Source: Phymorhynchus buccinoides (lineage: Eukaryota; Mollusca; Gastropoda; Neogastropoda; Raphitomidae). Taken from it: 64,000 nt of DNA. Made by a program: the position numbers and the translations under genes. The stretch spans positions 31,471,387-31,535,386 of the forward strand of contig CM065686.1 in assembly GCA_017654935.2 (NCBI GenBank), in the 5' to 3' direction. The notes beneath the pieces were generated by a model. It ran no database searches, had not been told where the DNA came from, and saw only the letters and a program-made list of their open reading frames with translations. Shown here in pieces: positions 12,851 through 24,874 of this stretch (the stretch's first letter is position 1; every line of letters begins with the position of its first letter).

Positions 12851-12911
12851 CTCCCCCCCCCCCCCCCCCCCCCCCCCCCCGCCCCCCCCCCCCCCCCCCC
12901 CCCCCCCCCCC

Positions 12912-12988
<77 letters not shown>
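12851..12988. repeat. Poly-C tract of about 138 bp
   Basis: Nearly pure C with a G and a few A interruptions. Such length is prone to sequencing and assembly error. Confidence 0.95.
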
Positions 12989-12991
<3 letters not shown>

Positions 12992-13089
12992 TCCACATTG
13001 GTCCGCCTTGGCTTTTTTTCTGTTATGTTTTTTTTAATTCTTTAAGAACAAAAGTATGTTACTATCGGAGCATAGTATTACGTACGTTC

Positions 13090-13640
13090 CTCTGAACAGG
13101 AATTGTTCGGAAATAATTATTAAGGGGAGTAATTTCATCAGGTGTATGAGAGTGATCTTGCCTAATTCAATCGGTCAAACAGGGGAAGCTCCACACACAC
13201 GCACACACACACACCCAGCTCTCGTCTCGTGCGTTTGAGCAGACATAGAGCACATAGAACACCGTGCGTCATTCTAAAATTCATGTCATTTATATTTTTA
13301 AGTCACATTTTGCAAGTCTTACCAGTTTGTGGCCACCCCTAATTGTTTTTAAAAAAATGTTTGCAAGTCGCTGTGATCCTGTGGTTTCAAGCTTCGACGC
13401 CTTTGTTGCATTGTTGCTATGGTATTTGACCGAGTAATGGAGGTAAACAACTCTAATTTTCACGAAGTGCTCTCCCTTAGGTTTCTCTCTCTCCGAAAAT
13501 CGTCTATTTGAACTAGTGTGTTATTCATAGTGGATATTGACAGAAAGGTCTCCCAAATCCTGGTGATGATGTCCTTTATCATAGCTTAATCCATCCACAT
13601 TTCCAATAGCAAATATTCTAACAGCAAGCAAATGTGTTTT
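13090..13640. repeat. Interspersed repeat D, copy 1
   Basis: GGAATTGTTCGGAAATAATT at 13099 and GTGCGTCATTCTAAAAT, AACAACTCTAATTTTCACGA further on; the same blocks occur at 31625-31690 and 32630-32890 within CLP1 intron 5. Confidence 0.65.
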
Positions 13641-13867
13641 TTAAGTTTGCTTCAACTGTTTTTTCGGGGGAATAATTTGGCAATTTAAAAAGCAGTTTGG
13701 GTGATAATGTGATTGTCTTCACTTGCTTGTTTATTGGTTAGATTTTGTAAGTATGATCGGTGTCATAAGTTGAACATTAATGGAGTTGATCGTTGTATGT
13801 TGTGTTCGGAAGGTAGTAAACAAGGGGACTGTATCAGTGAGCCACACAAACCAAGGGAAGTAACAAC

Positions 13868-14075
13868 GCGCGAAAATGGAGTTTTACGTCCTCTTGGTCT
13901 GAATCAGACACATATGGGACATTTGTAAATACAAATATGGTGGGAACATTACTGGAGGCAATGCCCGGAGGCAGTACGAAACCAGTAAAGTCCCGATTTT
14001 TTTTATTAATACAGATAGCTGTAGCGGTGACCACGCCTCGGTTTAACTTCATCGGCTATGGTACCGCCACAAGTA
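13868..14075. repeat. Interspersed repeat A, copy 2
   Basis: Matches 780-1003 closely. Confidence 0.75.
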
Positions 14076-14122
14076 CTGATAGTTATTGATTGAGAAGTAA
14101 CAACCCCACCTAAAACGGCCAA

Positions 14123-14308
14123 TAGGGGAAGACGGGGTAAAAAGCGCATGAGCGGGTAAGAAGCCCACCCCAATTATCTCATGAAATGAAGCAAATTTAA
14201 GTCTCATTTTGCCCATGAGACGAGCGTTAATGAAATTTTCTTTATTTCATGAGATAATTGGGGTGGGCTTCTTACCCGCCCATGCGCTTTTTACCCCGTC
14301 TTCCCCTA
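14123..14308. mobile_element. Palindromic TA-flanked MITE, copy 4 (internal deletion)
   Basis: Same ends as 184-397, but about 30 bp at the centre are missing, shortening it to 186 bp and opening the hairpin loop region. Confidence 0.88.
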
Positions 14309-14954
14309 GAGCTATTGGTCCACCCAACGATTAAAGTGTGTTTGTTTGGTTGGTTGGTTTGGGTTTTTGGTGTTTCTTTTTTTAATTGATAAAAACCTGT
14401 GATTTGTTTGTTATGATGTTTTATTATATTCTTTGTAATCTATACTACTTCATTCACATTACATTTGTTTTAACAGAGGCACACTGTTGTTTGATTTGTT
14501 CATGCCTTAACATAAGACTTTTGCATCAAAGGACACACTTACTGAAAGTTCATTTTCATGGCTTACCATCTGTTTATTTATCGTTTTGTTTGGTTGTTTG
14601 TTAGTATTTTTGAACCTCCACCCCACCCACGCCCCACCCTTTCCCTAAATAGCGAACCTACCATTAACCTTTCTCCATCTGTCCCCTACCCTTTCTGCCC
14701 CCCCCCCCCCCTCCAACTGTCTTTGTGTCCCATACCCGCAGCAAACACCCCCCCCCCCCCCTCACCCCCCGTAAACACATCAGTTTAAAAAAAACCAAAA
14801 ACAACAACACACACACCCTGGGTAAGGAGGTTAACTTGACCTCAGATCTGCGTTGCCTCAGTCAGGGCAGTCAACCAAAACTTTAGCGTTCAGTTTCAAG
14901 TCTCAGGCAGATGATTGTGCTGATACGTATGAACAAGTTAAACCTTGTATTTGT

Positions 14955-15235
14955 CAGGTCAGGTCGGGTCTGGTAGTTAGGACATTTAGGCCTCGCGGCC
15001 TCTTCACCGTCCTTTCATTTTTGTTTGAACTTTTGCACAGCTGAGAGGTTTTTATATTTTGTTGTTGGCAAATCTGCCTTTTAGTCATGCTCATATTGCA
15101 GTTTTGAGATGTTGGTGTATTTATCAAGGAGGTTTTTGAATTGTGTTAGATTTTGTGCTCGTTTAATATGTGCAGGAACAGTATTCCAAAACTTTGTTAC
15201 TCTGTTGTCGTAGAAGGAAATATTATGACGGGTAT
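14955..15235 (-). pseudogene. LINE 3' fragment (end of reverse-transcriptase ORF)
   Basis: Minus strand from 15235 encodes ISFYDNRVTKFWNTVPAHIK and LTQFKNLLDKY before TAA near 15087, typical of the C-terminal end of non-LTR retrotransposon ORF2. The 3' UTR holds GGCCGCGAGGCCTA, shared with 42600-42640. 5' truncated. Bases 14310-14950 hold only C-rich low complexity. Confidence 0.7.
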
Positions 15236-15485
15236 TCTATGCACAACAAACAAACAACCACATGACAAGACTAGTGTAAAGTGACGTTATGTTATTCACA
15301 AGAGATACAACAAAACTACTGGATATTTCGGAGAATGCGCCTTTATCAAGACACCAGCAAACAGCAAATATTCTATACACAACAAACAAACAACCACATG
15401 ACAAGACTAGTGTAAAGTGACGTTATGTTATTCACAAGAGATACAACAAAACTACTGGATATTTCGGAGAATGCGCCTTTATCAA
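15234..15485. repeat. Tandem duplication, about 135-bp unit
   Basis: TTCTATGCACAACAAACAAA to GAATGCGCCTTTATCAA is repeated once, at 15234 and 15370. Confidence 0.9.
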
Positions 15486-16171
15486 CATAGACACACAAGA
15501 CACCAGCAAACAGCAAATGTAGCAAAAGGCAGGCACAAAGGCACAGGTTTTTATATGAGTGTACGTTTTCAAGTTATTCACATAATTCTAATTAAATTCT
15601 CTACCTCTTTTAATTCATTGATGATGTTATATGCATCTTATTGTCCTAATTGTGGTGCTTTCGATGCATGTAATCTAAAAGTTTTTAGTATTGTTTATCG
15701 AACCTGTGACTGGTTGCACACTTTAATTTCCACAAGGATGAATAAAATTGTTTTGAATCTGAATTTGAATTTGAACTCAATAGAACGCTACATTTAGGCA
15801 AGGCCCGTTTGGTAGGTAGTGTTTTTTGGGGGGTGGGAGATTAGTAGACGGAAGATGGTTATCTTGTCTTTTGTTGCTTTGCTGAAAGATTCGGGTGAAG
15901 GGTGAGGGGTGACTCGGAAGAGAATAATGGGAAGGAGGGGGGGGGGGGGGGGCAAAAACATAAAAATAGGGGAGGGGGGCAAAAAAAACCCCACCAATGT
16001 TGGTGAGACCAGTCTGTGATGAGGCTATGGGAGAGGAGGGCACATAAGAAAGATTGGGGGCGGGGGTGGGGAGGGACAAAGTAATTTGAGGGCAAGTGAA
16101 GGACGTGTTTTTTTTAGGCATCTACTAGGCCTATATCCCACCGTTGTCACCCCTGCTCTGATATCAATTAT

Positions 16172-16297
<126 letters not shown>

Positions 16298-16621
16298 CAG
16301 ACAGACACAGACAATGAGATACAATCAATCACAATAAAAAAAAAGTGCAGCTACCCAGCACTGGAGAGATAGGTCAAAAAAGGAATGGGACGAAGTCTGT
16401 GTGTGAGGGTGTGTGTGTGTGTGTGTGTGTGTGTGAGTAAGGATGGAAGAGAGCGGAGAAAAAAAAGAGTAGGTCCAGCGATCTCTTTCAAATGCAAATG
16501 GTTTGCACACCTCTGCCTTCGCATGTTTTGCTTCTTTTTTCTTCTTCTAATATTCAACCGTCTATCTGCAACCCTTATAAGGACCACACACATACTATTT
16601 TGCTTCACCTCCCCCCCTCCC

Positions 16622-16624
<3 letters not shown>

Positions 16625-16715
<91 letters not shown>

Positions 16716-16755
16716 CGTGCGTGTGTGTGCGTGTGTGTGCGCGCGCGCGCGCGTG
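16625..16755. repeat. (GT)n microsatellite
   Basis: Pure GT to about 16712, then GTGC variants. A shorter (GT)n lies at 16408-16434. Confidence 0.95.
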
Positions 16756-16770
16756 CGTAATGTTTTTGTG

Positions 16771-16988
16771 TAGGGGAAGACGGGGTTAAAAGCGCATGGG
16801 CGGGTAAGAAGCCCACCCCAATTATCTCATGAAATAAAGAAAATTTCAGTCAAATTTGCCCATGAGACGAATGCTAGACATTAACGCTCGTCTCATGGGC
16901 AAAATGAGACTGAAATTTGCTTCATTTCATGAGATAATTGGGGTGGGCTTCTTACCCGCCCATGCGCTTTTTACCCCGTCTTCCCCTA
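16771..16988. mobile_element. Palindromic TA-flanked MITE, copy 5
   Basis: Same family as 184-397, inserted in the opposite orientation as judged from the central loop. Confidence 0.88.
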
Positions 16989-17089
16989 TGTCTTAATCTG
17001 TCTGTTCGTCTGTCTGTCAGTACAGTGTCTTTTCATCTGTCTGCGCGCACCATGGCTGTTATACCTATTAGGTAGGTATAATATTAGGT

Positions 17090-17283
17090 ACTAATTTATA
17101 GGCACAGAGGCGTCTCTGTGAAATTCGGGCTGCTCCCACCTAGAGAGCGCGTCGCAGCCAGAGGCGCACCACCCTTTTTTTTGCATGCGATTTTTGTGTG
17201 ACTGATGAGGAAGGAAGGGGGAGGTAAATGTTGACCAAATGACAACTTTTTCGTTGCCACTGTGCTAAGTGCATGGGCACACG

Positions 17284-17314
<31 letters not shown>

Positions 17315-17446
17315 TCCACGTTCAGACCGTAAGGCCTAGTGCAAAGTCAGAGGAAAAATCCCCCGTATCCAGGTTCGAACTCGGGTTTACTTGACACGAG
17401 TACGTCGAACGCGCTACAACTGTGCCACTCTGCACCTTTGGGGAAC
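17090..17446 (-). mobile_element. Second SINE, minus strand, sharing the 3' domain of the 2973 SINE
   Basis: Reverse strand starts GTGCAGAGTGGCACAGTTGT (A-box-like) with GAGTTCGAACC (B-box-like) near 17375-17385, and ends in the domain CTGTGAAATTCGGGCTGCTC (17125 region) shared with the SINE at 2973. Different head, same tail. Confidence 0.65.
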
Positions 17447-18462
17447 ATTCCAAACACCAACAATGCTGACGCCCTCGTGGCTGAGAGAATAGGGATGTAC
17501 CCTGGGCAAGGCATATTTACAATGAACCAATTCCAGCCCAACTTTCCTAAATAGCAGTTGCTTCCTCGGCCATCTGGGTCAGATTTGTACACCAGACAGA
17601 ACCCGTAAATTAGCCCGGGATGAGGTCAATTGAATTCAAATTGACATGTCTTCCTTCCTTCCCTCCTCCAAGCGACCACAATCATTAGCTGATTATTCTG
17701 GCACTGTAAATTCAGGGGGGTCAACAGGAAAATAATGTCTTTCTTGGCGGAGAGTTGCACTGCCAATGCATTCTACCTTCGCGTTAGCCAAAAAGACCCG
17801 ACTTTTTAATTAAATTGCGAGACTGGAAGGTGGCAGTGCGCTTATTGTACGAAACTTGAAAAGAGGTGTTAGTTTTCTGTTTAAAAAATGCAGCTACTCG
17901 ACCGTCATTTTTAGTGTGTGCGTGTGCGTGTGTGTGCGCGCATGCGTATGTGCGAATGTATCAGTGTGTGAGCATGCGTTTGTGCGAGTGTATGTGTGTG
18001 CGTGCGCAGTGTTCTACTTCTAGGCCTATATTGGTTTGGTTTTGAAGCTGATCATATGTTTACCACCTTCTTTGTGAATGGTACATGTCAAGAATGATGC
18101 CATATTCACACACACACACACACACACATATCTTGAAAATCGGGGGTTGACCTGGCAATTCATTGAGCCAAATGTCAAAGGAGGAATGAAAACTCTATTA
18201 ATCTTATAACACAATATCCAGTGACTGACTCCACCGTACACGACTATTAATTTTGTTTGTGTGTGTGTGTGTGTGTGTGTGCGTGTGCGTGCGTGATATT
18301 TGTGTGGTGTAGTGTGTCTTTGTATGTGTCTGTGTTTTTTTAGTTTTGTTTTGCATGTATATTGCATAAGCATGCATAAAGAGTTGAACAGGGCGCATGA
18401 CTGTGTAAGTGTGTGTGTGTGTGCGTGTGTGCGAGTGTATACATCTGCACTATTTTGGATGT

Positions 18463-18708
18463 TTAACCCTTTCACCGCCAGCCACATTTCAGCCAAAAAA
18501 TTCAATTAAATTTACCTGGGTAGAGAACAAAATCCATCTGCAGTATTGGGGATTCTTCTGTGACATATCTGAAATAAGGTCTATCCTTACTTCCCCAAAT
18601 TAAGACAGTAGGGTCTTTGGATAATAGACCCCAATTTGATGTCTTTTAATAACATAGGTGTTAAATCACTGTGGTGCTAAAATGCGACTTTGGCGGTGAA
18701 AGGGTTAA
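18463..18708. mobile_element. TTAA-flanked MITE (piggyBac type), copy 1
   Basis: TTAACCCTTTCACCGCCA at the left and GGCGGTGAAAGGGTTAA at the right. TTAA target and CCC/GGG ends fit piggyBac-derived MITEs. Also at 22894, 45708 and 63500. Bases 17450-18460 hold GT/CA repeats only. Confidence 0.82.
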
Positions 18709-19030
18709 ACCATGTATTCAGGCGAGCTGAAAAGGATGTGTGTGTGTGTGTGTGTGCTATTGTTTAGCATTTCAAGTATTAACGCATGTCTTAAAGATAG
18801 CTGAAAAGAACTTGTGTGCGCATAATATGTGTGTGTGTGTGTTTGTTTGTGTGCATGTACAATACATTATGTGTAGAGTGAATGCATTATTTGTGCATGC
18901 CTGGAGGTGTGTGCATAGTGTGGCAGCGACAGCTACAGAATACTCAAAGTGACTGTGGTCGCTCTACGGAATGAATGAATGTGTCAGTGTATGCGTAGAT
19001 GTGTACACACATGCCCATAGTGTATTTAAG

Positions 19031-19224
19031 TACAGTGGAACCTCCCTTATAAGACTTCCCATTATAAGACTCCCTCCCATATAGGACCTATTCACTGAGA
19101 CATTGCCCTTCTTTGTAAGTATTAAATTACCTCCCTTATAAGACCCCTCCCTTATAAGACCCCTCCCTTATAAGACCTCATTTTGGATGATTTTTGAAGG
19201 TCTTTTAAGGGAGGTACCACTGTA
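19031..19224. mobile_element. TA-flanked MITE with TACAGTGGAACC ends, copy 1
   Basis: TACAGTGGAACCTCCCTTAT at the left, imperfect inverse at the right, internal CCTCCCTTATAAGAC repeats. Others at 20470, 34080 and 52488. Confidence 0.82.
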
Positions 19225-19479
19225 CTGGCATGCCTGTGTCCATGTGTGTGAGTAATTGCATGTACAAGCATGTTCTGGTTCATGCGCTTGTGAGCGAGAA
19301 AGAGAGAGAGGCGAGGGGACAGGTTTCTTATGCCAAATCCCAACTGACTTTTATTAAGTAATCGACAGATTTGAACATTCAATGGATAGATACTACTGGT
19401 AGATCCTGTGTTTAACGTTTTTAATATTTCAATTTTCCTGTTGGTGTTACCAGTCTATTGATACAAAATACTACATAGT

Positions 19480-19710
19480 GATGGCTTGGAGTCAAAACGG
19501 ACTATCTTTTGACAGTCCTTTGACATATTATTGAACTTATTTACGAAAACTAATAACTTGTATAAAAAAAGACTGCTGAAATATAAAAAGCAAAACCCCC
19601 TTTTTATATTTCTGCAGTCATTGTTCGATACAAGTTATTAGTTTTTATAATAAATCCAAAAATACATCAATGGACTATCTAAAGATAGTCCGTTTTGACT
19701 CCAAGCCATC
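19480..19710. mobile_element. Foldback element, GATGGCTTGGAGTC ends
   Basis: GATGGCTTGGAGTCAAAACG at 19480 is mirrored at 19691-19710; internal arms around CTAATAACTTGTAT also pair. No coding capacity. Bases 19720-20460 contain nothing recognised. Confidence 0.75.
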
Positions 19711-20469
19711 GATAATTTATTAGCTTAATAACTTGGTCAGTTTAAAAGAGGCTGATTATTTCACTATCAGTATCACTATCAGTCCCAGCAGTTTCGTTTG
19801 ATTTAAGTGCGTATATGTAACCTGTTAGGTGCATTTGAACATTTCTACAAATCTACGAACCATATAGATAAGGCACCTGACTGATGCCTCTCAAAGTAAA
19901 CTGGTATATACATTTTTTTTAATAGCATAGCTGTTATCTACCTTTTTCTTATTGAATAGATTTCTCTGAAAAGTTGCAAAGGCACTCACATTTTCTTTTA
20001 AATCTCAAAGCAAGATCATAAGTGAATAACTACAGCTACAGAATTAGGCAGCAGTGACTGGTCGCTATACGGAAGGAAGGAACTAACATTAACAAAGATA
20101 CTGACTTTCATACTAAAAGAACAATTTCAGAAAGTTAGCATGCAAAACAAAACGCACTTCCAAAACTTTATTATAAAAGGGTTAAAACCCTAATCTATAT
20201 TTCTATGGCAATCCAAAGATATAAAATAATAGACTGTGTTTTGCTGTACAATCAGGCAATTGTGGTATGCTTGGAATTCTAGATTTTTTTAAATGAGGAG
20301 AGAAAAGTGCATGAATATGCAAATGTATGCAGAAACAACATTCATTCACTTGCGAACACAGTATTCAACAGAATAAATCATTTTTCATTTATGTATTCTC
20401 TTCAAACAAATGGCACATTTCCCAGAACCATTTCACAAACGCATTCTTTCAAAATCAGCTTTCTTACAA

Positions 20470-20649
20470 TACAGTGGAACCTCCCTTATAAGACCTTCAA
20501 AAATAATCCTAAATGAGGTCTTAATAGGGAGGGGTCTTATAAGGGAGGTAATTTTAACACTTACAAAGAAGGGCAATGTCTCAGAGAAGTAGGTCTTATA
20601 TGGGAGGGGGTCTGATAATGGGAGGTCTTATAAGGGAGGTTCCACTGTA
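20470..20649. mobile_element. TA-flanked MITE with TACAGTGGAACC ends, copy 2
   Basis: Both ends complete with TA at each side. Confidence 0.85.
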
Positions 20650-21174
20650 CAACCAAAATCCTCTCACTCTGTCTCCCTTTCTGCATCTTTCCTTACACAC
20701 ATGTACGCTTGCACGCGCACGCACACTTTCAATTACATGCACAAATCCTTCACAAACAAAATAATAAACACTGAAAATTAAGTCACACAGGATGGCTGCC
20801 TTTGAACAAAAACACCCCAAAATGCCTTCTTTGTTTTCTCACCAACCAAAGAAGATTTATAATTAGAATTAAAATAACTCAGCTATTTACATAGCTTAAT
20901 AGTACTCAAAAGTTTCCTTTCCTCCTGTGTTCCAGTATGTCAGCTTTTTTTCCTTTTTAACCCCAGCAACATCTAACAGTGCTTGCTAGTGCATAGGGTA
21001 GGAATTCAGACAAATACCTATCAAAAAATAGTTCTTCAGCTTCAGAAAAGTTAAATCTGGGCGGAAGCTAAAAGCAGGCAGAGTGTCAGGAAGTAATAAG
21101 GAGTGTGAAAATGTGTACATTTCTTTGTTTCTTGTTGCTGTTGTTGCTGCTGCTGCTAAACAATTAAAAACTTT

Positions 21175-21575
21175 TTTTTTTGTGCTGTCCCATCTTCTGG
21201 GCCGTACAGTGGCATTGCTCCCACGCTGCTCATTCCAAATCCTAATTTGCAGCTACACCCCGACTTGTTCAGGTTGCAGAATCCGAGACCAGCAGTCCAA
21301 GGGGAGCGAATCTATGTTAGGCCGTCAGGAGGCAACCAACCGAGGAGACACTGCACTGCTGCTGAGTCACTTCGGTGGAGTTCAGCGGAGCCTGTTCAGG
21401 ACACCACCTAACTTGCAAACACACTACTGACTTAGCGTGAGTGAGGTCCTCCTCTGAGGGCGCCACCACGACCGTCCACCGACAGCTCCCCAGAACACAC
21501 TGATCCCCATGACTTTGACCTGAACGCACCAAGGAATAGACTGGATTGGAAACCGAAACTGAGGTCACCATGAGA
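21175..21575. repeat. Interspersed repeat E, copy 1
   Basis: Similar over about 400 bp to 35790-36185, including AGCGAATCTATGTTAGG and GTGAGTGAGGTCCTCCTC. Unknown class. Bases 20650-21170 show no gene. Confidence 0.7.
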
Positions 21576-21749
21576 GCAGGGCATGCAAAGCCACAGAATT
21601 TGAGACATTTTTTTTTTTAATGATTGATGGAAATGAGGCGGATGACAATGATGATGATGATGATGATGCTATGGAGTTCCGTATCGGTCTGAGACTGCAT
21701 GACAGGGCTGTATTCTACGCTTCCTTTCATAATGATATCCCAGCGTTAA

Positions 21750-21995
21750 CCAGGCCCGAGAACTACAGACACCTGCAGTGTTGGTCTTGAAATTAGAGCA
21801 ACACTCTTAGAATCGCATCCGTTAAGCGGATGAAGCTCGACTGTGTGGTTTCAGTCTTCCCATTGAGCCCATAGCCACTCACTCTGGGTAGGAGTCAGTC
21901 CAGGACCGGAAAAAAACCCTCGCCTCTGATGGGATTCGAACCCAAGACCTCCCAGCCAGTAGTCTGCGACGCTAACCACTACACCACAGCGGCTG
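21750..21995 (-). mobile_element. tRNA-derived SINE, third type, minus strand
   Basis: Reverse strand reads GTGGTGTAGTGGTTAGCGTC (A box) and GGGTTCGAATCCCA (B box), with a 75-bp tRNA-like head starting near 21995 and a body ending near 21750. Confidence 0.75.
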
Positions 21996-22119
21996 GTGCT
22001 AAAAAAAAAATTCCTGTTTTTATTCTCACTTTCCAGTGAAAGAGTCCCTGAATTTTGGGAGCCCCAGTTATCACGCCAATGTCCAGTGTTAACACCAGCG
22101 CTAGACCCACGTATTAATT

Positions 22120-22589
22120 CAGGCATCAGAATACTCCAGAGTCCAATCCGCAGACGAACAACACTCGCCATGACTCCGAGTCGACATCGAGTTGGACCCC
22201 ACAAAACTCGGCATCATTGCGATCATTCGCTACCCGATTTCTCGCGGAAAAGTTCAAAGTTCTCACATCATCGTAGTCTCCTGCGATCATATCCTCTAAA
22301 TCGACTCATTTAAAACCCAAATCACAATCACTGTCATCAAAACAAACTTTGAAACAGTGAAAGTAAGAGTCTAGAGTCTAAGAGAGCTCTAAACTCAGAA
22401 GAAAAACCAAAAACATGGCCGCGAGTTTTCGTTTCCGAAGGCGCAGTATGAAAACAAACCGTTTAAGAATACCATTTGAGAATAAGATCGCGCTGCCTCA
22501 TGAAGTACAAACCGCGGCTGGCAGTGCCAAAACCGCGGCCAGTGGCTACCAAAACCGATCTGCGGATCCGCGGACCGATCTGATGCCTG
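22120..22589. mobile_element. 470-bp DNA element, CAGGCATCAGA ends, just past CLP1 stop
   Basis: CAGGCATCAGA at the left and TCTGATGCCTG at the right. About 90% like 32952-33420 by eye. Flanks here do not give a clear target duplication. It begins 55 bp downstream of the CLP1 stop codon. It contains a short open frame starting ATGGCCGCGAG-like (22415), also present in the other copy, probably not a gene. Confidence 0.85.
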
Positions 22590-22644
22590 ATTATGTACAT
22601 GTTATTCTGTCCATCTGATGCGGTGTGTTGGTGGGGGGGTGCCT

Positions 22645-22756
22645 TCACTTGATGTCCATGAACTGGATGTCCATGACCAGCAGGGTGGTCTTGGGCAGGG
22701 GCCTGGGGGCCGGGGACAGCACCGTCAGGATCGACTTGTCCATGTCCACCGCCGTT
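22645..22756 (-). CDS. CLP1: CLP1 coding exon 10 (C-terminus and stop)
   Basis: 112 nt including TGA at 22647-22645. Acceptor GTTGTTAG, entered in phase 2, residues 386-422. Encodes [20 protein letters not shown] and ends [10 protein letters not shown], closely matching the C-terminus of animal CLP1. A 470-bp DNA element begins 55 bp beyond the stop, so the 3' UTR either ends before it or contains it; no AATAAA is seen between stop and element. Confidence 0.96.
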
Positions 22757-23333
22757 CTAACAACACACGCAAACAACGTAAAGACGTTCAGAAAAAGGCA
22801 AGACCTTGTCACAAGCCGTGTGTACCATATTTCACTGACTACAGTGGAGTGCTCTTAGCACGAAATTCAGGGGACAAAGTTTTTTCTTGTGCTTTAACCC
22901 TTTCGCTGCCAGCCATAAAATACCATTAAACTTACCTGGGTAGAGAAAAAACAAGATCTGCAATATTGCGAATTCCTCTGTGACATGTGTAACATTAGGC
23001 CTATCCTTACCTCCCAAAATTATGAAAATAGGGTCTTCAGATAACAGGCCCTGATTTGATGCTTTTTAGTGACATGGGTGTGTGTGTGTGTTGTGTGTGT
23101 GTGTGAGCATGCATGTGTGCATACATGTGTGCTTGTGAGTGTTTTGGTCCTGTGGGTTGTGTGTGCACGCATGTGTGTGTGTGAATGTGTGTTTGTCTGT
23201 CTGATGCATACGTTGTGTGTGAGGGTGTTTCTATGTGTTGGTGTATGTGGTCAGTCCGTGCGGCTCAGTTGATGTGTGCTTACTGAATGGGGGATGAACG
23301 AGTCGGTGTTGTTAAATGTGTGTGTATGTGTGT

Positions 23334-23392
<59 letters not shown>

Positions 23393-24353
23393 GCTTTGTA
23401 TGTATGCGTTGTTGCTTGTTGGTGTCATTCTTGAATGCTGTTTTTGTTGTCTATTTGTTGATGAAAAATTGATTGTAAAGTGCTTTGGGCTCATCTGAAG
23501 TAAAGCGCTATATAAATGTACAATTATTATTATTATTATGGGTTTTAAACTATTGTGGTGCAAAAATGTGACATTGGCAGTGAAAGGGTTAACCATTATT
23601 CATGCTAAGCATTAAGTAAAAATAAAGAGAGGTTTTGACCTGTCAAACAGATTATTGTGCATTAACCAACATTTCATGTTATCCAGTCTGGTGTACTCCA
23701 CAGTATAAGTTACTATAACTAGCATAACAAAGGCACACCTCATTACTAGACGCATCCCCAAACTTTTACACAAACTTCAAATTTCACTACTGTACTTTCT
23801 TACTATATTGATAGTCATATTATTAACTTTTTCGCAACACCCGACTATACCGTTGCCGATGCATTGCAAGAATGATAGCAACACCCATATTTTCCCTCAG
23901 GACGCGTTGCACACGCACACACACACACTGTAATTACATGACAATGAAGCCCAGTATATTGTCCTCAATAATGTTCTGATCCACAGAGTCACACACACAC
24001 ACACACACTTACACGACAATGAAGCCCAGTATATTGTCCTCAATAATGTTCTGATCCACAGAGTCACACACACACACACACACTTACACGACAATGAAGC
24101 CCAGTATATAGTCCTCAATGATGTCCTGATCCACAGAGTAACACACACACACACACACTTACATGACAATGAAGCCCAGTATATTATCCTCAATGATGTC
24201 CTGATCCACAGAGTAACACACACACACACTTACACGACAATGAAGCCCAGTATATTGTCCTCAATGATGTTCTGATCCACAGAGTAACACACACACACAC
24301 TTACACAACAATGAAGCCCAGTATATTGTCCTCAATGATGTTCTGATCCACAG

Positions 24354-24391
<38 letters not shown>

Positions 24392-24830
24392 CAATGATGC
24401 CCAGTATATTGTCCTCAATGATGTTCTGATCCACAGAGTAACACACACACACACACACTTACATGACAATGAAGCCCAGTATATTGTCCTCAATGATGTT
24501 CTGATCCACAGAGTAACACACACACACACACACACACACACTTACACGACAATGAAGCCCAGTATATTATCCTCAATGATGTTCTGATCCACAGAGTAAA
24601 CACACACACACACACACACTTACATGACAATGAAGCCCAGTATATTGTCCTCAATGATGTTCTGATCCACAGAGTAACACACACACACACACACACTTAC
24701 ACAACAATGATGCCCAGTATATTGTCCTCAATTATGTTCTGATCCACAGAGTAACACACACACACACACACACACTTACATGACAATGAAGCCCAGTATA
24801 TTGTCCTCAATGATGTTCTGATCCACAGAG

Positions 24831-24874
<44 letters not shown>

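Noticed and set aside
12684..12998. Poly-glycine and poly-proline frames
   Set aside because: Poly-C tract.
22415..22618. 67-codon frame starting [13 protein letters not shown]
   Set aside because: Repeated in the second element copy at 33249 with frame differences later on; part of a nonautonomous DNA element rather than a gene.
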